From Bacteroidota bacterium (GTDB lineage Bacteria; Bacteroidota; Bacteroidia; Chitinophagales; Chitinophagaceae), in assembly GCA_018267625.1 (NCBI GenBank), contig JAFDYC010000074.1:62001-126000 (forward strand): a stretch of DNA of 64,000 bases. Reading direction: 5' to 3'. Positions 43,416 to 52,202 of this stretch are shown here, in pieces. Numbering within the stretch: the first letter of the stretch is position 1; every line of letters starts with the position of its first letter. Below the pieces are notes generated by a model. That model made no database searches. It had not been told where the DNA came from and saw nothing but the letters and a program-made list of their open reading frames with translations. A program made the position numbers and the translations under genes.

Positions 43416-44666
43416 CTATGAATTCGGGCTTGCTTTTTCGTAATAGAGGCTAGAGCAGTTTTCAGGGCGCAGTATCTCTGCAGCCGTGCTTTGCAGCAGC
43501 TCACGGGTTACCGCCATATAGCGTTCCATCTCTTCATTGATATAGCCAGCATTGCCCAACAGCTCATAGAAGGCCAGGTTATTGGCCCGGCTCAGCAGGT
43601 TCATGTCCTCAAATTCGATGGTAGTTGCAATCTTGTTTTTTGCCTTTTGGAGTTCATCCTCATGCACCGGTTCGTCCAATAGTTTTTGCAGGACTGTGCA
43701 CACGGCAGCATCGGCATCCTCCAGTTTGCGACCCTCACTGAGCTTGCCTTCCACTACCAGCAGGCCCGGGTCCAAGGAGCCCGTATGATAGCATTGGATG
43801 CTGCTGAACCATTGCTCTTCCTTCACCAATTGCTGATACAACCGGGAGGAATATCCATTGCCCATGATTTCGGTGATGAGGTCGCAGGCGTAATAGGCTT
43901 GTGTGTTTCGGCCCGGCATATGCCAAGCTTTGTAGAGAGCATCGGCGGGCACTTCCGCCTGCAAACGTGCGTGGCGGGCTTCAAGCTGACGAGGCTCCTG
44001 AGGAATGTCGCGGTGGAATTTTTCGCCCGCAGGTATATTCCCAAACCATTTTTCTGCCAGCGGCAGGATGCTTTCCAGGGTCACGTTCCCGGCAACACAC
44101 AGAATAGCATTGCTGGGGTTGTAATGTTTTTTAAAAAAGGCCTTCACATCGCTAAGCTGCGCCTCTTCGATTTGCTGCAGGTTCTTGCCGATGGTCATCC
44201 ACTGATAGGGATGCACCCGATAGGCCAGGGACCTTAGGTGCTGCCAGGCATCACCATACGGCTTATTCAGGTAATGTTCTTTAAACTCTTCGCTTACCAC
44301 CTTCCGCTGCACATCCAGGCTCTTTTTGGAAAATGCGAGGCTCAGCATCCGGTCGCTTTCCAGCCAGAAAGCTGTTTCCAGGTTTTGCAGGGGAAGCTGC
44401 ACATAATAGTTTGTGATGTCGTTTGTGGTGTAGGCATTGTTCTCGCCGCCAGCCATTTGCAGGGGCTCGTCATAGACAGGAATATGCACCGACCCGCCAA
44501 ACATTAAGTGCTCAAAAAGGTGAGCAAAGCCTGTGCGCTCCGGCTCTTCGTCTCTTGCGCCCACATCATACAGAATGTTGACTGCCACCATAGGCGTTGT
44601 CGGGTCATTGTGGACAATCAGGCGGAGGCCATTGCTCAGCACCGTACGTTCAAACAGCAACTTCAT
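43416..44666 (-). CDS. M16 family zinc metallopeptidase
   Basis: 416 residues, about the size of one M16 half-clam subunit. The inverted zinc motif HLFEH (in FAHLFEHLMFGGS) lies near residue 46, with the distal Glu in the VVSEEFKEHYLNKPYG region. The C-terminal half has the M16C domain. It has no signal peptide, so it probably acts in the cytoplasm, or as one half of a heterodimer. A second M16 gene is not adjacent, whereas many bacterial M16 enzymes come in pairs. Confidence 0.93.
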   Translation of the reverse strand: MKLLFERTVLSNGLRLIVHNDPTTPMVAVNILYDVGARDEEPERTGFAHLFEHLMFGGSVHIPVYDEPLQMAGGENNAYTTNDITNYYVQLPLQNLETAFWLESDRMLSLAFSKKSLDVQRKVVSEEFKEHYLNKPYGDAWQHLRSLAYRVHPYQWMTIGKNLQQIEEAQLSDVKAFFKKHYNPSNAILCVAGNVTLESILPLAEKWFGNIPAGEKFHRDIPQEPRQLEARHARLQAEVPADALYKAWHMPGRNTQAYYACDLITEIMGNGYSSRLYQQLVKEEQWFSSIQCYHTGSLDPGLLVVEGKLSEGRKLEDADAAVCTVLQKLLDEPVHEDELQKAKNKIATTIEFEDMNLLSRANNLAFYELLGNAGYINEEMERYMAVTRELLQSTAAEILRPENCSSLYYEKASPNS

Positions 44667-44673
44667 AGAGCTT

Positions 44674-44681
44674 CAAAAGTA
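44674..44681 (-). promoter_or_regulatory. -7 box before the M16 peptidase gene
   Basis: TACTTTTG on the minus strand, matching TAnnTTTG, only 8 bases before the ATG at 44666. If used, the transcript would be nearly leaderless. Confidence 0.4.
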
Positions 44682-44761
44682 CAGGCCAGCGTTGGCCGAA
44701 GCTGATAGTGCCAGCCTGCTCTGCTAATTGATTTTTTTTAGTCGGCAATATCTCATTGCCC

Positions 44762-44800
44762 GGCATCCGTTGCGTCGCACGCTTCAGCAGGATTTCACTG
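44762..44800 (+). repeat. Dispersed intergenic element, copy C
   Basis: GGCATCCGTTGCGTCGCACG, then CTTCAGCAGGATTTC. Best match to copy B; shares the upstream T-tract and AGTC with copy A. Confidence 0.65.
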
Positions 44801-44952
44801 CTCCGCTTTGCCCGAAAGAATAATATCCATACATCATCTGCACACAGGGGCTATGCTGCTATCAGGGTACCGCCGCCGGATGTCCGGTCAGCTAAATGGT
44901 CTTATTTCTTGTATCGAACCATGTCCCAAGGCTTGCCTCGAATGGTCGGGCA

Positions 44953-44971
44953 AAATGTGTTGGCCACATTT
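44953..44971. promoter_or_regulatory. Operator-like inverted repeat before the heme lipoprotein gene
   Basis: AAATGTG - TTGGC - CACATTT: perfect 7-bp arms with a 5-base spacer, centred 30 bases before ATG 44992. It could bind a dimeric regulator; which one is unknown. Confidence 0.35.
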
Positions 44972-44991
44972 ATTCTTTATATTGGAAGTAT

Positions 44992-45477
44992 ATGAAAACA
45001 CTTCTACTACTCACCATATCGCTGATACTTTTGGCCTGTAATCAACAAGCGAAAAACACACAAGTATTGCAACGCCGTATGGATAGTTTAGAAAGCAGAC
45101 TGGCAAACACATATAAACCTGGCTTTGGAGAATTTATGAGCGAGATACAAGCGCATCATTCCAAATTGTGGTTTGCAGGACAAAATGAAAATTGGAAGCT
45201 CGCTGACTTTGAAGTGCACGAGATCATGGAATCCTTCGAAGACATTCAGAAATTCGAAACCGAGCGGAAGGAGAGCCGAATGATAGAAATGATTGACCCT
45301 GTGTTAGACAGTGTGTACCGTGCCATTCAGCAAAAAAATCCTGCCTTATTCAAACGTAATTTCTACCTGCTGACCAACACTTGCAATGATTGCCATCGGG
45401 CAACTGATTTTGAGTTTAATGTTGTTCAGGTTCCCGACAAAGAGTCGTTCAGTAATCAGGATTTTAAAGCCAACTGA
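44992..45477 (+). CDS. Small c-type heme lipoprotein
   Basis: 161 residues from ATG 44992, selected because it starts a lipoprotein signal (LLLTISLILLAC, Cys16); the longer frame from 44896 has no sense upstream. Residues 20-60 are helical, with heptad-like leucines. The C-terminal third has one heme c motif, CNDCH, in LLTNTCNDCHRATDF. This position, near the end of a helical domain, recalls cytochrome c' folds. Probably an outer-membrane or periplasmic electron carrier or gas-binding protein; the partner is unknown. Confidence 0.75.
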   Translation: MKTLLLLTISLILLACNQQAKNTQVLQRRMDSLESRLANTYKPGFGEFMSEIQAHHSKLWFAGQNENWKLADFEVHEIMESFEDIQKFETERKESRMIEMIDPVLDSVYRAIQQKNPALFKRNFYLLTNTCNDCHRATDFEFNVVQVPDKESFSNQDFKAN

Positions 45478-45526
45478 ATCTCGGTGTCCCTTTTCAGCCT
45501 CCAAACAACAAGCCGATAATAGGCCG

Positions 45527-48301
45527 CTACCGAATCAGCAACAATTCTCCCTTGTGTTCCTCCTTCTGGCCAGTATAGCATTCTGCCCGGACGAGGTAGA
45601 AGTAGGTACCGGCTTCGCAATCATAACCATTGAATCTGCCATCCCATCCGGTCCGGGCATTATCGCCGTGAAACACACGTTCACCCCAGCGATTATAGAT
45701 GCTTATTTCAAACTGAATCTGGTTACCATAAGTCACAACGCGAAAAACGTCATTATGCTGGTCACCGTTTGGGGTGAAGGCATTAGGGTATGAAAACCGG
45801 CAACATCGTTCGACGGTGGAAAGCACCTCAGAAGCCGTATCGCGGCAGTTCCATTCGTTGCTCACGATGAGGTGTATGCTTTGCGGGCGCAGTACCAATG
45901 CGGTGAAAACAGGCTGATCGGATGATTTTACATTCGGGTCGGAGCTGGTCCATAAATAACTACCGCCCCCTGAGCCGGTCATGCTGATGAGATCTCCCAT
46001 GCAGAGTTTCACGGGGTCATAATCTATTCCGGCTTCCGGCTTGGGGTAAATGTTTAAGCTTCGTTGCCTCGTGTCAGTACACCCATTCAGATTGACAGTG
46101 AGGGAAAGATGTTTTTCTCCAGGGGTGGTCCAGCGGAGCGCATAAGGGCCGGGGCCACTGGAATCTGGGGCCAGAGCCTCATCAAATGCCCAGGCGTATT
46201 GCAGGCCTGCTGGCGGTATCGTGTTGTACCGTATGAGCGCGGTATCAAATTGGCAGGCATCACTCACATCGAAGCCGGCATAAGGAACCTGCTTCACATA
46301 GATCGTATCGCGGTAGGGGAATGAAGCACATTTGTTTTCATCCACCTGCAGGATAATCACCTTGTAGCCCGTGTCGAACCAACGCACGTGCCAAGGCCCC
46401 ACGCTGTCGCCTGTCACATAACCCGCACCAAGAAAATTCCAGCGATAATCCAGAATGGGGCCAACCCCAACAGTGCCGGTAAAATGGAAGTTGGCCGTAT
46501 CATAGAGGCAGATGCTTTCGGGGCCGGAGAATTGGGCAATGGGGCGTTTGGTGACATACACCTGAACGGTATCTCGCAAGGATCGGCAGGTCTTGTATTG
46601 TTGTTCGACGGTCCAGAAGAAGATGCCCACTGAATCAGTTCGTGGGGTAGGAGCCTGGCCAATATAGCCACCCCCGGAAGTGAACCAACGTGTCACCGCT
46701 CCTGAATCGGCCTGGGCTACCAGTGAGAGCGCTACATCTTTCAAACAATAAAAAATGGGTGAAACAACGCGGGGCCGGTTGGGATACGTGCCGCTGTCCG
46801 GAACAATCAGGGTCACAAGGGTAGGGCAGTCGAGCCGGTCGGAGCGTATTTCGACATCATAGAGACCCGGGGGAAGGCTGTCTTGTAGATGCCCGGTGCT
46901 ATCCCGGTAGCTCTTGATTAGGTTTCCGGATTGCCGGAGGTAGATGCTGCGGGGTGTCAGGCCATTTGTAATGCTAAAATCCACCCAGGCCTGATGCACA
47001 CATTGGGTGGGCGCAATCAGGTAGGCTGATAACTGGTTGGGGCGGATCACATGGATGGTGTAGGCCATCGTCTGTGTAGAAGTCAGGGGGCAGCCATTGT
47101 CTTTATAGGTGACATAAAACGTATGGTTGCCAGGAGGCGCTCCGGTGCTGGTCCAATGAATGGAAATGACCGGTTGTGTCTTATTCGTGCTATCTACGTT
47201 TATAGAGATACCTGCCGGCAAACCCGCCACCGATACTGTGATGGTATCCTTCGCCGCATTCAGGGCAACAATCTTGAATAATGCACTGTCCGTACCATAG
47301 CAGATATTGAAATCACGGGCTCCATCGGCTAAACCTCCAAAGCCCGAATTATTCTTTGCGGTATCAATCATACTCGATGCCGGTGTGTTGTTGCAATTAG
47401 ACAGCACCACAAAATTCATTTCCCGCATCGCAGTACCCACCAGCACTCCATTGCGGTATTCGTTCACGCTTTGTACTACCAGCGACACCTGAGTGTTGTT
47501 TGGGGTGAAATTCATCTGTCCCGTGGCTGAGTTGAAGCTGAAAGAGCCGGAGCTTACCGCAAGTGGGTTAGTAGCAGAAAAGCCGGTGTTGTAGCTGACT
47601 GAGGTGATGGTGCCTCCGCTGGCCATCATACCCGGCACCAGCGAAAACTGAAGAGAATCGCCATTCAGATCATTCGCACCCAGGTTGTATTGCTGAGCTA
47701 CATTGACACAGTAAAAAGGTGTGGGGATGGTCGTGAATTGAGGCGAAGAATTGTTACCCACTTTATTGTTGAGCCGGGCTTCCAGCGCCATGATATTCGA
47801 ACCTGCACTAACGATGTTGGTGATCCCATTGTACCGACCGGCCTGTGCCCCACCATTCCCCATTTGCCCTTCAAATAGAAATCGCCAGTTGGCAGAGGTA
47901 TGGTTCAGGGTGTAATAGCCCACATAAGTGAATCGTCGGATACCCGGCAAGCTTGAATTCGGGTTCTGACATGCCGTATTGAACTTCTGAGCGCTGCATA
48001 CCGGCGTCACATCCACGCTGTCGCCTTGCCAGACGAGGCTGACTGTAGTTTGCAGGCTGGCACTGTCATACACCTTTATGCGTGGCGAAGCGCCCGGCAA
48101 AGTGGCAAATGCATTGGCGGAACTAGGGTTAGGGTCGCAGTTGCCATAAATCACCAGGGTAATCCGGTAGGTATTGCCAAAGGAATACTCATAGAAGAGG
48201 TCTGCTCCACTCACATGGTTGGCTTGGGCAGTACGATGCACAAGCATACAAGACAAGCACAGCAGCACACTCAGTACACAAACCCGGATATGGGAAGACA
48301 T
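45527..48301 (-). CDS. Large T9SS type B protein with PKD-like domains (gliding motility-associated C-terminal domain)
   Basis: 924 residues from ATG 48301, chosen to place the signal peptide (VCVLSVLLCLSCMLVHRTAQA) at the N-terminus. The first 330 residues contain NHVSGADLFYEYSFGNTYRI and beta-rich repeats with a cadherin-like flavour. Several PKD-type domains follow (QFSGPESICLYDTANFHFTG; RWFDTGYKVIILQVDENKC; LSLTVNLNGCTD). The last about 90 residues are the CHU_C/type B sorting domain (YPNAFTPNGDQHNDVF, ISIYNRWGERVF, GTYFYLVRAEC). It is a surface-exposed or secreted adhesin-like protein. Confidence 0.9.
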   Translation of the reverse strand: MSSHIRVCVLSVLLCLSCMLVHRTAQANHVSGADLFYEYSFGNTYRITLVIYGNCDPNPSSANAFATLPGASPRIKVYDSASLQTTVSLVWQGDSVDVTPVCSAQKFNTACQNPNSSLPGIRRFTYVGYYTLNHTSANWRFLFEGQMGNGGAQAGRYNGITNIVSAGSNIMALEARLNNKVGNNSSPQFTTIPTPFYCVNVAQQYNLGANDLNGDSLQFSLVPGMMASGGTITSVSYNTGFSATNPLAVSSGSFSFNSATGQMNFTPNNTQVSLVVQSVNEYRNGVLVGTAMREMNFVVLSNCNNTPASSMIDTAKNNSGFGGLADGARDFNICYGTDSALFKIVALNAAKDTITVSVAGLPAGISINVDSTNKTQPVISIHWTSTGAPPGNHTFYVTYKDNGCPLTSTQTMAYTIHVIRPNQLSAYLIAPTQCVHQAWVDFSITNGLTPRSIYLRQSGNLIKSYRDSTGHLQDSLPPGLYDVEIRSDRLDCPTLVTLIVPDSGTYPNRPRVVSPIFYCLKDVALSLVAQADSGAVTRWFTSGGGYIGQAPTPRTDSVGIFFWTVEQQYKTCRSLRDTVQVYVTKRPIAQFSGPESICLYDTANFHFTGTVGVGPILDYRWNFLGAGYVTGDSVGPWHVRWFDTGYKVIILQVDENKCASFPYRDTIYVKQVPYAGFDVSDACQFDTALIRYNTIPPAGLQYAWAFDEALAPDSSGPGPYALRWTTPGEKHLSLTVNLNGCTDTRQRSLNIYPKPEAGIDYDPVKLCMGDLISMTGSGGGSYLWTSSDPNVKSSDQPVFTALVLRPQSIHLIVSNEWNCRDTASEVLSTVERCCRFSYPNAFTPNGDQHNDVFRVVTYGNQIQFEISIYNRWGERVFHGDNARTGWDGRFNGYDCEAGTYFYLVRAECYTGQKEEHKGELLLIR

Positions 48302-48656
48302 TCGTTCAAAAACGTTGATGGATGCAATACAAAGATGCTCGATACATAATCTTCCATAACGCTGTTGCGGCGATTTTCGGATGCAAAGCGATAAAGAGGT
48401 CAACAAATGACTGTTTTGCTTCAAAATGCTGAGGGCAACATTCCTTCTATTTAGTGCGTGCCTTCGTTGGGGTAGATGAAAACTATTCTTGTTTCGGCTG
48501 GAATGCGCGCATCCATAGCCTATCCTGAATCAAGTTCAGAACAAGGCTGCAAGGATCTTCCATCAGGGGACTATAGCGGCACCAAAACACCATCATAAAG
48601 CAGAAAAAAAATAGGCTGCCCCTTTGAGACAGCCTATTTTTTTCCGAGGGGGATGA
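48302..48656. other. Non-coding stretch between two T9SS genes
   Basis: 355 bases, no credible gene. It contains a short palindrome CCTGAA-TCAAG-TTCAGA at 48524-48540, like the one at 5752, and the terminator at 48604-48643. Beyond that nothing is evident. Confidence 0.55.
48604..48643 (-). terminator. Terminator of the PNGase F-like gene (GAGGCTGTCTC family)
   Basis: AAAAAAATAGGCTG pairs with CAGCCTATTTTTTT around a loop of 12 bases or so with partial inner pairing. It is flanked by A and T runs, so it works for the minus-strand gene that ends at 48657. Confidence 0.75.
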
Positions 48657-50654
48657 TTAGTGGTCGTGGCGGATGCTCACCCGTTGTTGCAGGTGTTGTC
48701 CGTGCTGGTTCTCATAGCTAAGGAGGTAAACACCATCAGCAAGCTCGGAAACATTCATTTGAACGATGCCGTGCGTGTATGCCTGATGCAGCACCTCCCG
48801 GCCCAGCATGTCGTGAAGGGTCAGGAAGCCCTCGCTGTTTTGAAGGCCATCCACCACCACCGTCAGCCGTTGGCCGGCCGGGTTGGGGAATGCTTTCATG
48901 GATGCAGGTAGGGACGTAATAGTAGGCACACCCAGAGGTTCACCCACCGTAAATTCTTCTACGAAACCTGCACCGAAATTGCCGCTGTAATATCCGTGCA
49001 TGGGTACGGTTATGCCCAGGTTGGCATCATACACGCGCAGAGCCCCGGAGGTGGTTGGGAATTGGCTCAACCCAGTGCCGGTGAATTTCCCGACAGCGGT
49101 TCCTGTGGGGATATCATAATAACCCAGGTAGTTGCTGTCCGAAACAACTAAACGGTAGGCGCCATCCGGCAAGGTGAACATGGTATCGCAAACAGAGCTG
49201 ATTGCGCAATTGTTGCATTGTTGAACGATGTTCCCGGCAGCATCCTCAATACGCCATGCCGTCTGGCTGATACTTGCGTTGGAGGGCAGGGGTTCATCGT
49301 TGGTGGCTAATTGAATTTGCAGCTTCGAAGGCCATTGGGGAGCAGCGGCAAAAGTGCTGTTCAGGCTGTTGTTGGTAGGGTCTTCATCAGCAGCTCCGTT
49401 CACTTCGGCTATGTTGGCATGAAAGCCATAGTCGCCGGCAGCCAGGCGTAGCTGGGGCAATGGAGGCAGTGTGATTTCCTGAGTGGAGAAGCTAGGGATA
49501 TTGCCATTCCAGTTGTAGGTGTTTTCCAGTTTCCCATCCACGCCATACAGGATTTTCATACTCGTAATGGCATTAGCCCCGGAGTTGCGGATGCTCAGTA
49601 TCGGACGCCCGGAAATGGGGTTTTCGCGCCAGTGATATTCTGCCTTGGTGGGTGCAATAATATCTTCCAGGGAAGCATCGGTGTTTTTGTTGGCCGTACC
49701 ATAATAGACGACGGTGCTCTCGATGGTATAAGATGCCGGTGACCCACCACCGCTCGTTGTAGAGGTGTAAGCAGGGAAGCTCATTGTTAAGTTGAAAGGA
49801 GCTGCGCCAGGAGAAAGAGGAAGCTCATGTGAAATCGTGCGCACCAACGCCCCCGGACACCAGTTGGCACGTGCATAGATCCAAGTGCCGCTCTGTGGGT
49901 ACAATTCATTCTGCGAGCAGTCTTCCCGGAAAAACTCCTGCTGGGCAACCTGACTTCCGTTCATACTGATTCGGTAAAAATTCGGGCAGAATTCCGCACA
50001 GGCATTGTCGTCGCCGCCATGGCCGGTAATGTTCATCTTCAAAGCAGCAGAGACAGCCGGAATGGGGGGTATTTCTGATTCGGGAACAAGCGCTGTATTG
50101 ATGGGCGTGCTCCCATGTCCGTAATTGAAATTGCCATGCCAGAGCCGGTCCACGCGCAGCACATTTCGTTCCGGAGTTCCTTCGATAAATGCGAAGCGGA
50201 TGTTGGCCGTAAAGCCACCGCTATACCCGGAATAGTGGATGCGCACGGTGCCGGAATCCCGAAGGATGGGATAGTAGTCGGTCACGTCAAAAATGTAGCG
50301 TTGGGTCCAGTTGGCGGCAAAGCGATACCAACCGGTATGCGCATAGGGTGTAATCAGGCGCCCCAGTTCCAGAGTGTCCGGGTGGCTGATGCCCATAAAG
50401 AAAGTCTGTACTGTATAGTCCCAGTCGCCACAATATTGCGGGCTGCCCGGACAGGCATATTTGCCGATGGTGGCTATCATGTAAATTTTCCGGTAGCTCA
50501 CTGAGCTGTCGGGGAAGAGGATGCTCGTGTCAAAATTGTTGTAGTAATTCAGTTGCACATTGTTGGCTTGAACCCAGGTGGTATCTCCCGGTGCCGCAGT
50601 GGCAAAGAGTGGGAAAGCAAGCGCAGCAAGCAGGCAGGCGTACAGTTTTCTCAT
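48657..50654 (-). CDS. PNGase F-like secreted protein with T9SS type A sorting domain
   Basis: 665 residues from ATG 50654, where a signal peptide (LYACLLAALAFPLFATAA) begins. Residues about 25-330 resemble the two jelly-roll domains of peptide-N-glycosidase F: YACPGSPQYCGDWDYTVQTF (the Asp of the WD pair matches the catalytic Asp region), LELGRLITPYAHTGWYRF, and the second-domain motif NITGHGGDDNACAEFCPNFY followed by ARANWCPGA. Then come about 250 residues of beta-sandwich, and the last about 80 are the sorting domain (AFPNPAGQRLTVVV, LHDMLGREVL, ADGVYLLSYEN). It may release N-glycans from glycoproteins outside the cell; whether all catalytic acids are conserved needs an alignment. Confidence 0.8.
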   Translation of the reverse strand: MRKLYACLLAALAFPLFATAAPGDTTWVQANNVQLNYYNNFDTSILFPDSSVSYRKIYMIATIGKYACPGSPQYCGDWDYTVQTFFMGISHPDTLELGRLITPYAHTGWYRFAANWTQRYIFDVTDYYPILRDSGTVRIHYSGYSGGFTANIRFAFIEGTPERNVLRVDRLWHGNFNYGHGSTPINTALVPESEIPPIPAVSAALKMNITGHGGDDNACAEFCPNFYRISMNGSQVAQQEFFREDCSQNELYPQSGTWIYARANWCPGALVRTISHELPLSPGAAPFNLTMSFPAYTSTTSGGGSPASYTIESTVVYYGTANKNTDASLEDIIAPTKAEYHWRENPISGRPILSIRNSGANAITSMKILYGVDGKLENTYNWNGNIPSFSTQEITLPPLPQLRLAAGDYGFHANIAEVNGAADEDPTNNSLNSTFAAAPQWPSKLQIQLATNDEPLPSNASISQTAWRIEDAAGNIVQQCNNCAISSVCDTMFTLPDGAYRLVVSDSNYLGYYDIPTGTAVGKFTGTGLSQFPTTSGALRVYDANLGITVPMHGYYSGNFGAGFVEEFTVGEPLGVPTITSLPASMKAFPNPAGQRLTVVVDGLQNSEGFLTLHDMLGREVLHQAYTHGIVQMNVSELADGVYLLSYENQHGQHLQQRVSIRHDH

Positions 50655-50687
50655 AATAGTCTTTTTGGCACTTAATTGATAAGGGGG

Positions 50688-50695
50688 CAAAGATA
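50688..50695 (-). promoter_or_regulatory. -7 box of the PNGase F-like gene
   Basis: TATCTTTG on the minus strand, 34 bases before the ATG at 50654. It supports that start and excludes the longer frame from 50702. Confidence 0.5.
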
Positions 50696-50749
50696 CCGGC
50701 ATCCCTATCCTTTTGAGTTTTACAAACCGGCAACCGCATCGTTAGCGCC

Positions 50750-50757
50750 TACCTTTG
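50750..50757 (+). promoter_or_regulatory. -7 box of der
   Basis: TACCTTTG, a consensus -7, 25 bases before ATG 50782. It excludes the longer frame from 50755, which would start inside it. It is back to back with the divergent box at 50688. Confidence 0.5.
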
Positions 50758-50781
50758 CCCGCTTTTATAAAATCAGGCCTT

Positions 50782-52158
50782 ATGCCAGGAATCACCGTAG
50801 CCATTGTAGGTCGCCCGAACGTGGGCAAGTCCACTCTTTTTAATCGCCTGCTCGAGGAGCGCAAAGCCATTGTGGACGACTTCTCAGGCGTGACCCGCGA
50901 CCGCCAATACGGCACCGCCGACTGGAATGGCCGCGTCTTTAATGTGATTGACACAGGCGGCTTTGTGTCGCGCAGCGAAGATGTCTTTGAACGGGAAATC
51001 AAAAAGCAAGTCTTGATAGCCCTGGATGAGGCCGATATGTTACTCTTTGTGGTGGACACCCTGACGGGTATTACGGGTCAGGACGAGGATATGGCTGTGG
51101 TGTTACGCCGTAGTAAGAAGCCGGTCTTTCTGGTGGTCAACAAAGCGGACAATTCCGAGCGAGCCTTGATGGGGACTGAATTCTACGGTATGGGCTTTGA
51201 AAAAGTACATTTCATTTCGGCTATCTCCGGCTCGGGCACAGGGGAGTTGCTGGATGATATGACTGCTCTGATGCCCGCACCCGAAAAGCAGGAAGACCTG
51301 GTTGCAGCGCTTCGGGAAGCTGATTTAGAGGGTGCTGAGCAGGCTGCTGTTGCAGAAGAAAAAGCGGCCTTACCCCGCTTCGCCATCATTGGTCAGCCGA
51401 ATGCCGGAAAAAGCACCTTGCTCAATGCACTGGTGGGCCAGGAACGAACCATCGTATCCGAAATTGCCGGAACCACACGAGATACAATTCACACCCACTA
51501 CAAGCTCTTCAACCGTGAGTTTGTCCTAATAGACACGGCAGGGATCCGCAAGAAGAAAAATGTGCATGAAGACCTGGAGTTTTATTCGGTCATCCGCGCC
51601 ATTCGTGCTATGGATGAAGCTGATGTCTGTATGTTGCTCATTGATGCAGCCAAAGGCATGACGGCACAGGATGTCAACATCTTTGCGCTGGCCGCGAAAA
51701 AGGGCAAAGGCATCGTCATCTTAGTCAACAAATGGGATACCGTTCCGGAGAAGAAAACGAATACACCCCGCGATTATGAAAAAGCGATTAAAGAGAAAAC
51801 TGCACCCTTCACCGATGTGCCGGTAATCTTTATTTCTGCCACAGAAAAGCAGCGCATTTTTCAGGCAATGGAAAAGGCCATAGAGGTGTTTGAAAACCGC
51901 CGCCGCCGCATTCCTACTTCCAAGCTAAATGAAATCATGCAGAAGGAAGTGGATGCCTATCCGCCCCCTCTGATGCGCGGCCATGCCGTAAAAATCAAGT
52001 ATATGACGCAGGTGCCCACGGCTGTACCCGCATTTGCTTTTTATTCCAATCACCCCGATGCCATCCGCGAAGGCTACCGCAATTATTTAGAGAATAAACT
52101 GCGCAGTCATTTCCGCTTCAGCGGGGTGCCGGTAAGAATATTTTTCAGAAAGAAATAA
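50782..52158 (+). CDS. der: Ribosome-associated GTPase Der (EngA)
   Basis: 458 residues from ATG 50782, placing the first G domain directly at the N-terminus. Two tandem GTPase domains are evident: GRPNVGKSTLFNRL with NKAD in the first, GQPNAGKSTLLNAL with DTAGIRKKKN and NKWD in the second, then a KH-like C-terminal domain. It is essential for 50S subunit maturation. The acidic linker (EADLEGAEQAAVAEEK) between domains is long. Confidence 0.97.
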   Translation: MPGITVAIVGRPNVGKSTLFNRLLEERKAIVDDFSGVTRDRQYGTADWNGRVFNVIDTGGFVSRSEDVFEREIKKQVLIALDEADMLLFVVDTLTGITGQDEDMAVVLRRSKKPVFLVVNKADNSERALMGTEFYGMGFEKVHFISAISGSGTGELLDDMTALMPAPEKQEDLVAALREADLEGAEQAAVAEEKAALPRFAIIGQPNAGKSTLLNALVGQERTIVSEIAGTTRDTIHTHYKLFNREFVLIDTAGIRKKKNVHEDLEFYSVIRAIRAMDEADVCMLLIDAAKGMTAQDVNIFALAAKKGKGIVILVNKWDTVPEKKTNTPRDYEKAIKEKTAPFTDVPVIFISATEKQRIFQAMEKAIEVFENRRRRIPTSKLNEIMQKEVDAYPPPLMRGHAVKIKYMTQVPTAVPAFAFYSNHPDAIREGYRNYLENKLRSHFRFSGVPVRIFFRKK

Positions 52159-52202
52159 AGAAATAAGGCAATAACACGGGCTCAATTGGGTTCCCCGGCT
52201 GG

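Larger units (their letters stand above)
44667..44991. other. Divergent intergenic region, M16 peptidase / heme lipoprotein
   Basis: 325 bases with no gene. It holds a minus-strand -7 box (44674-44681), copy C of the dispersed element (44762-44800) with a T8AGTC tract before it, and an operator-like inverted repeat at 44953-44971 close to the plus-strand gene. Confidence 0.55.
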
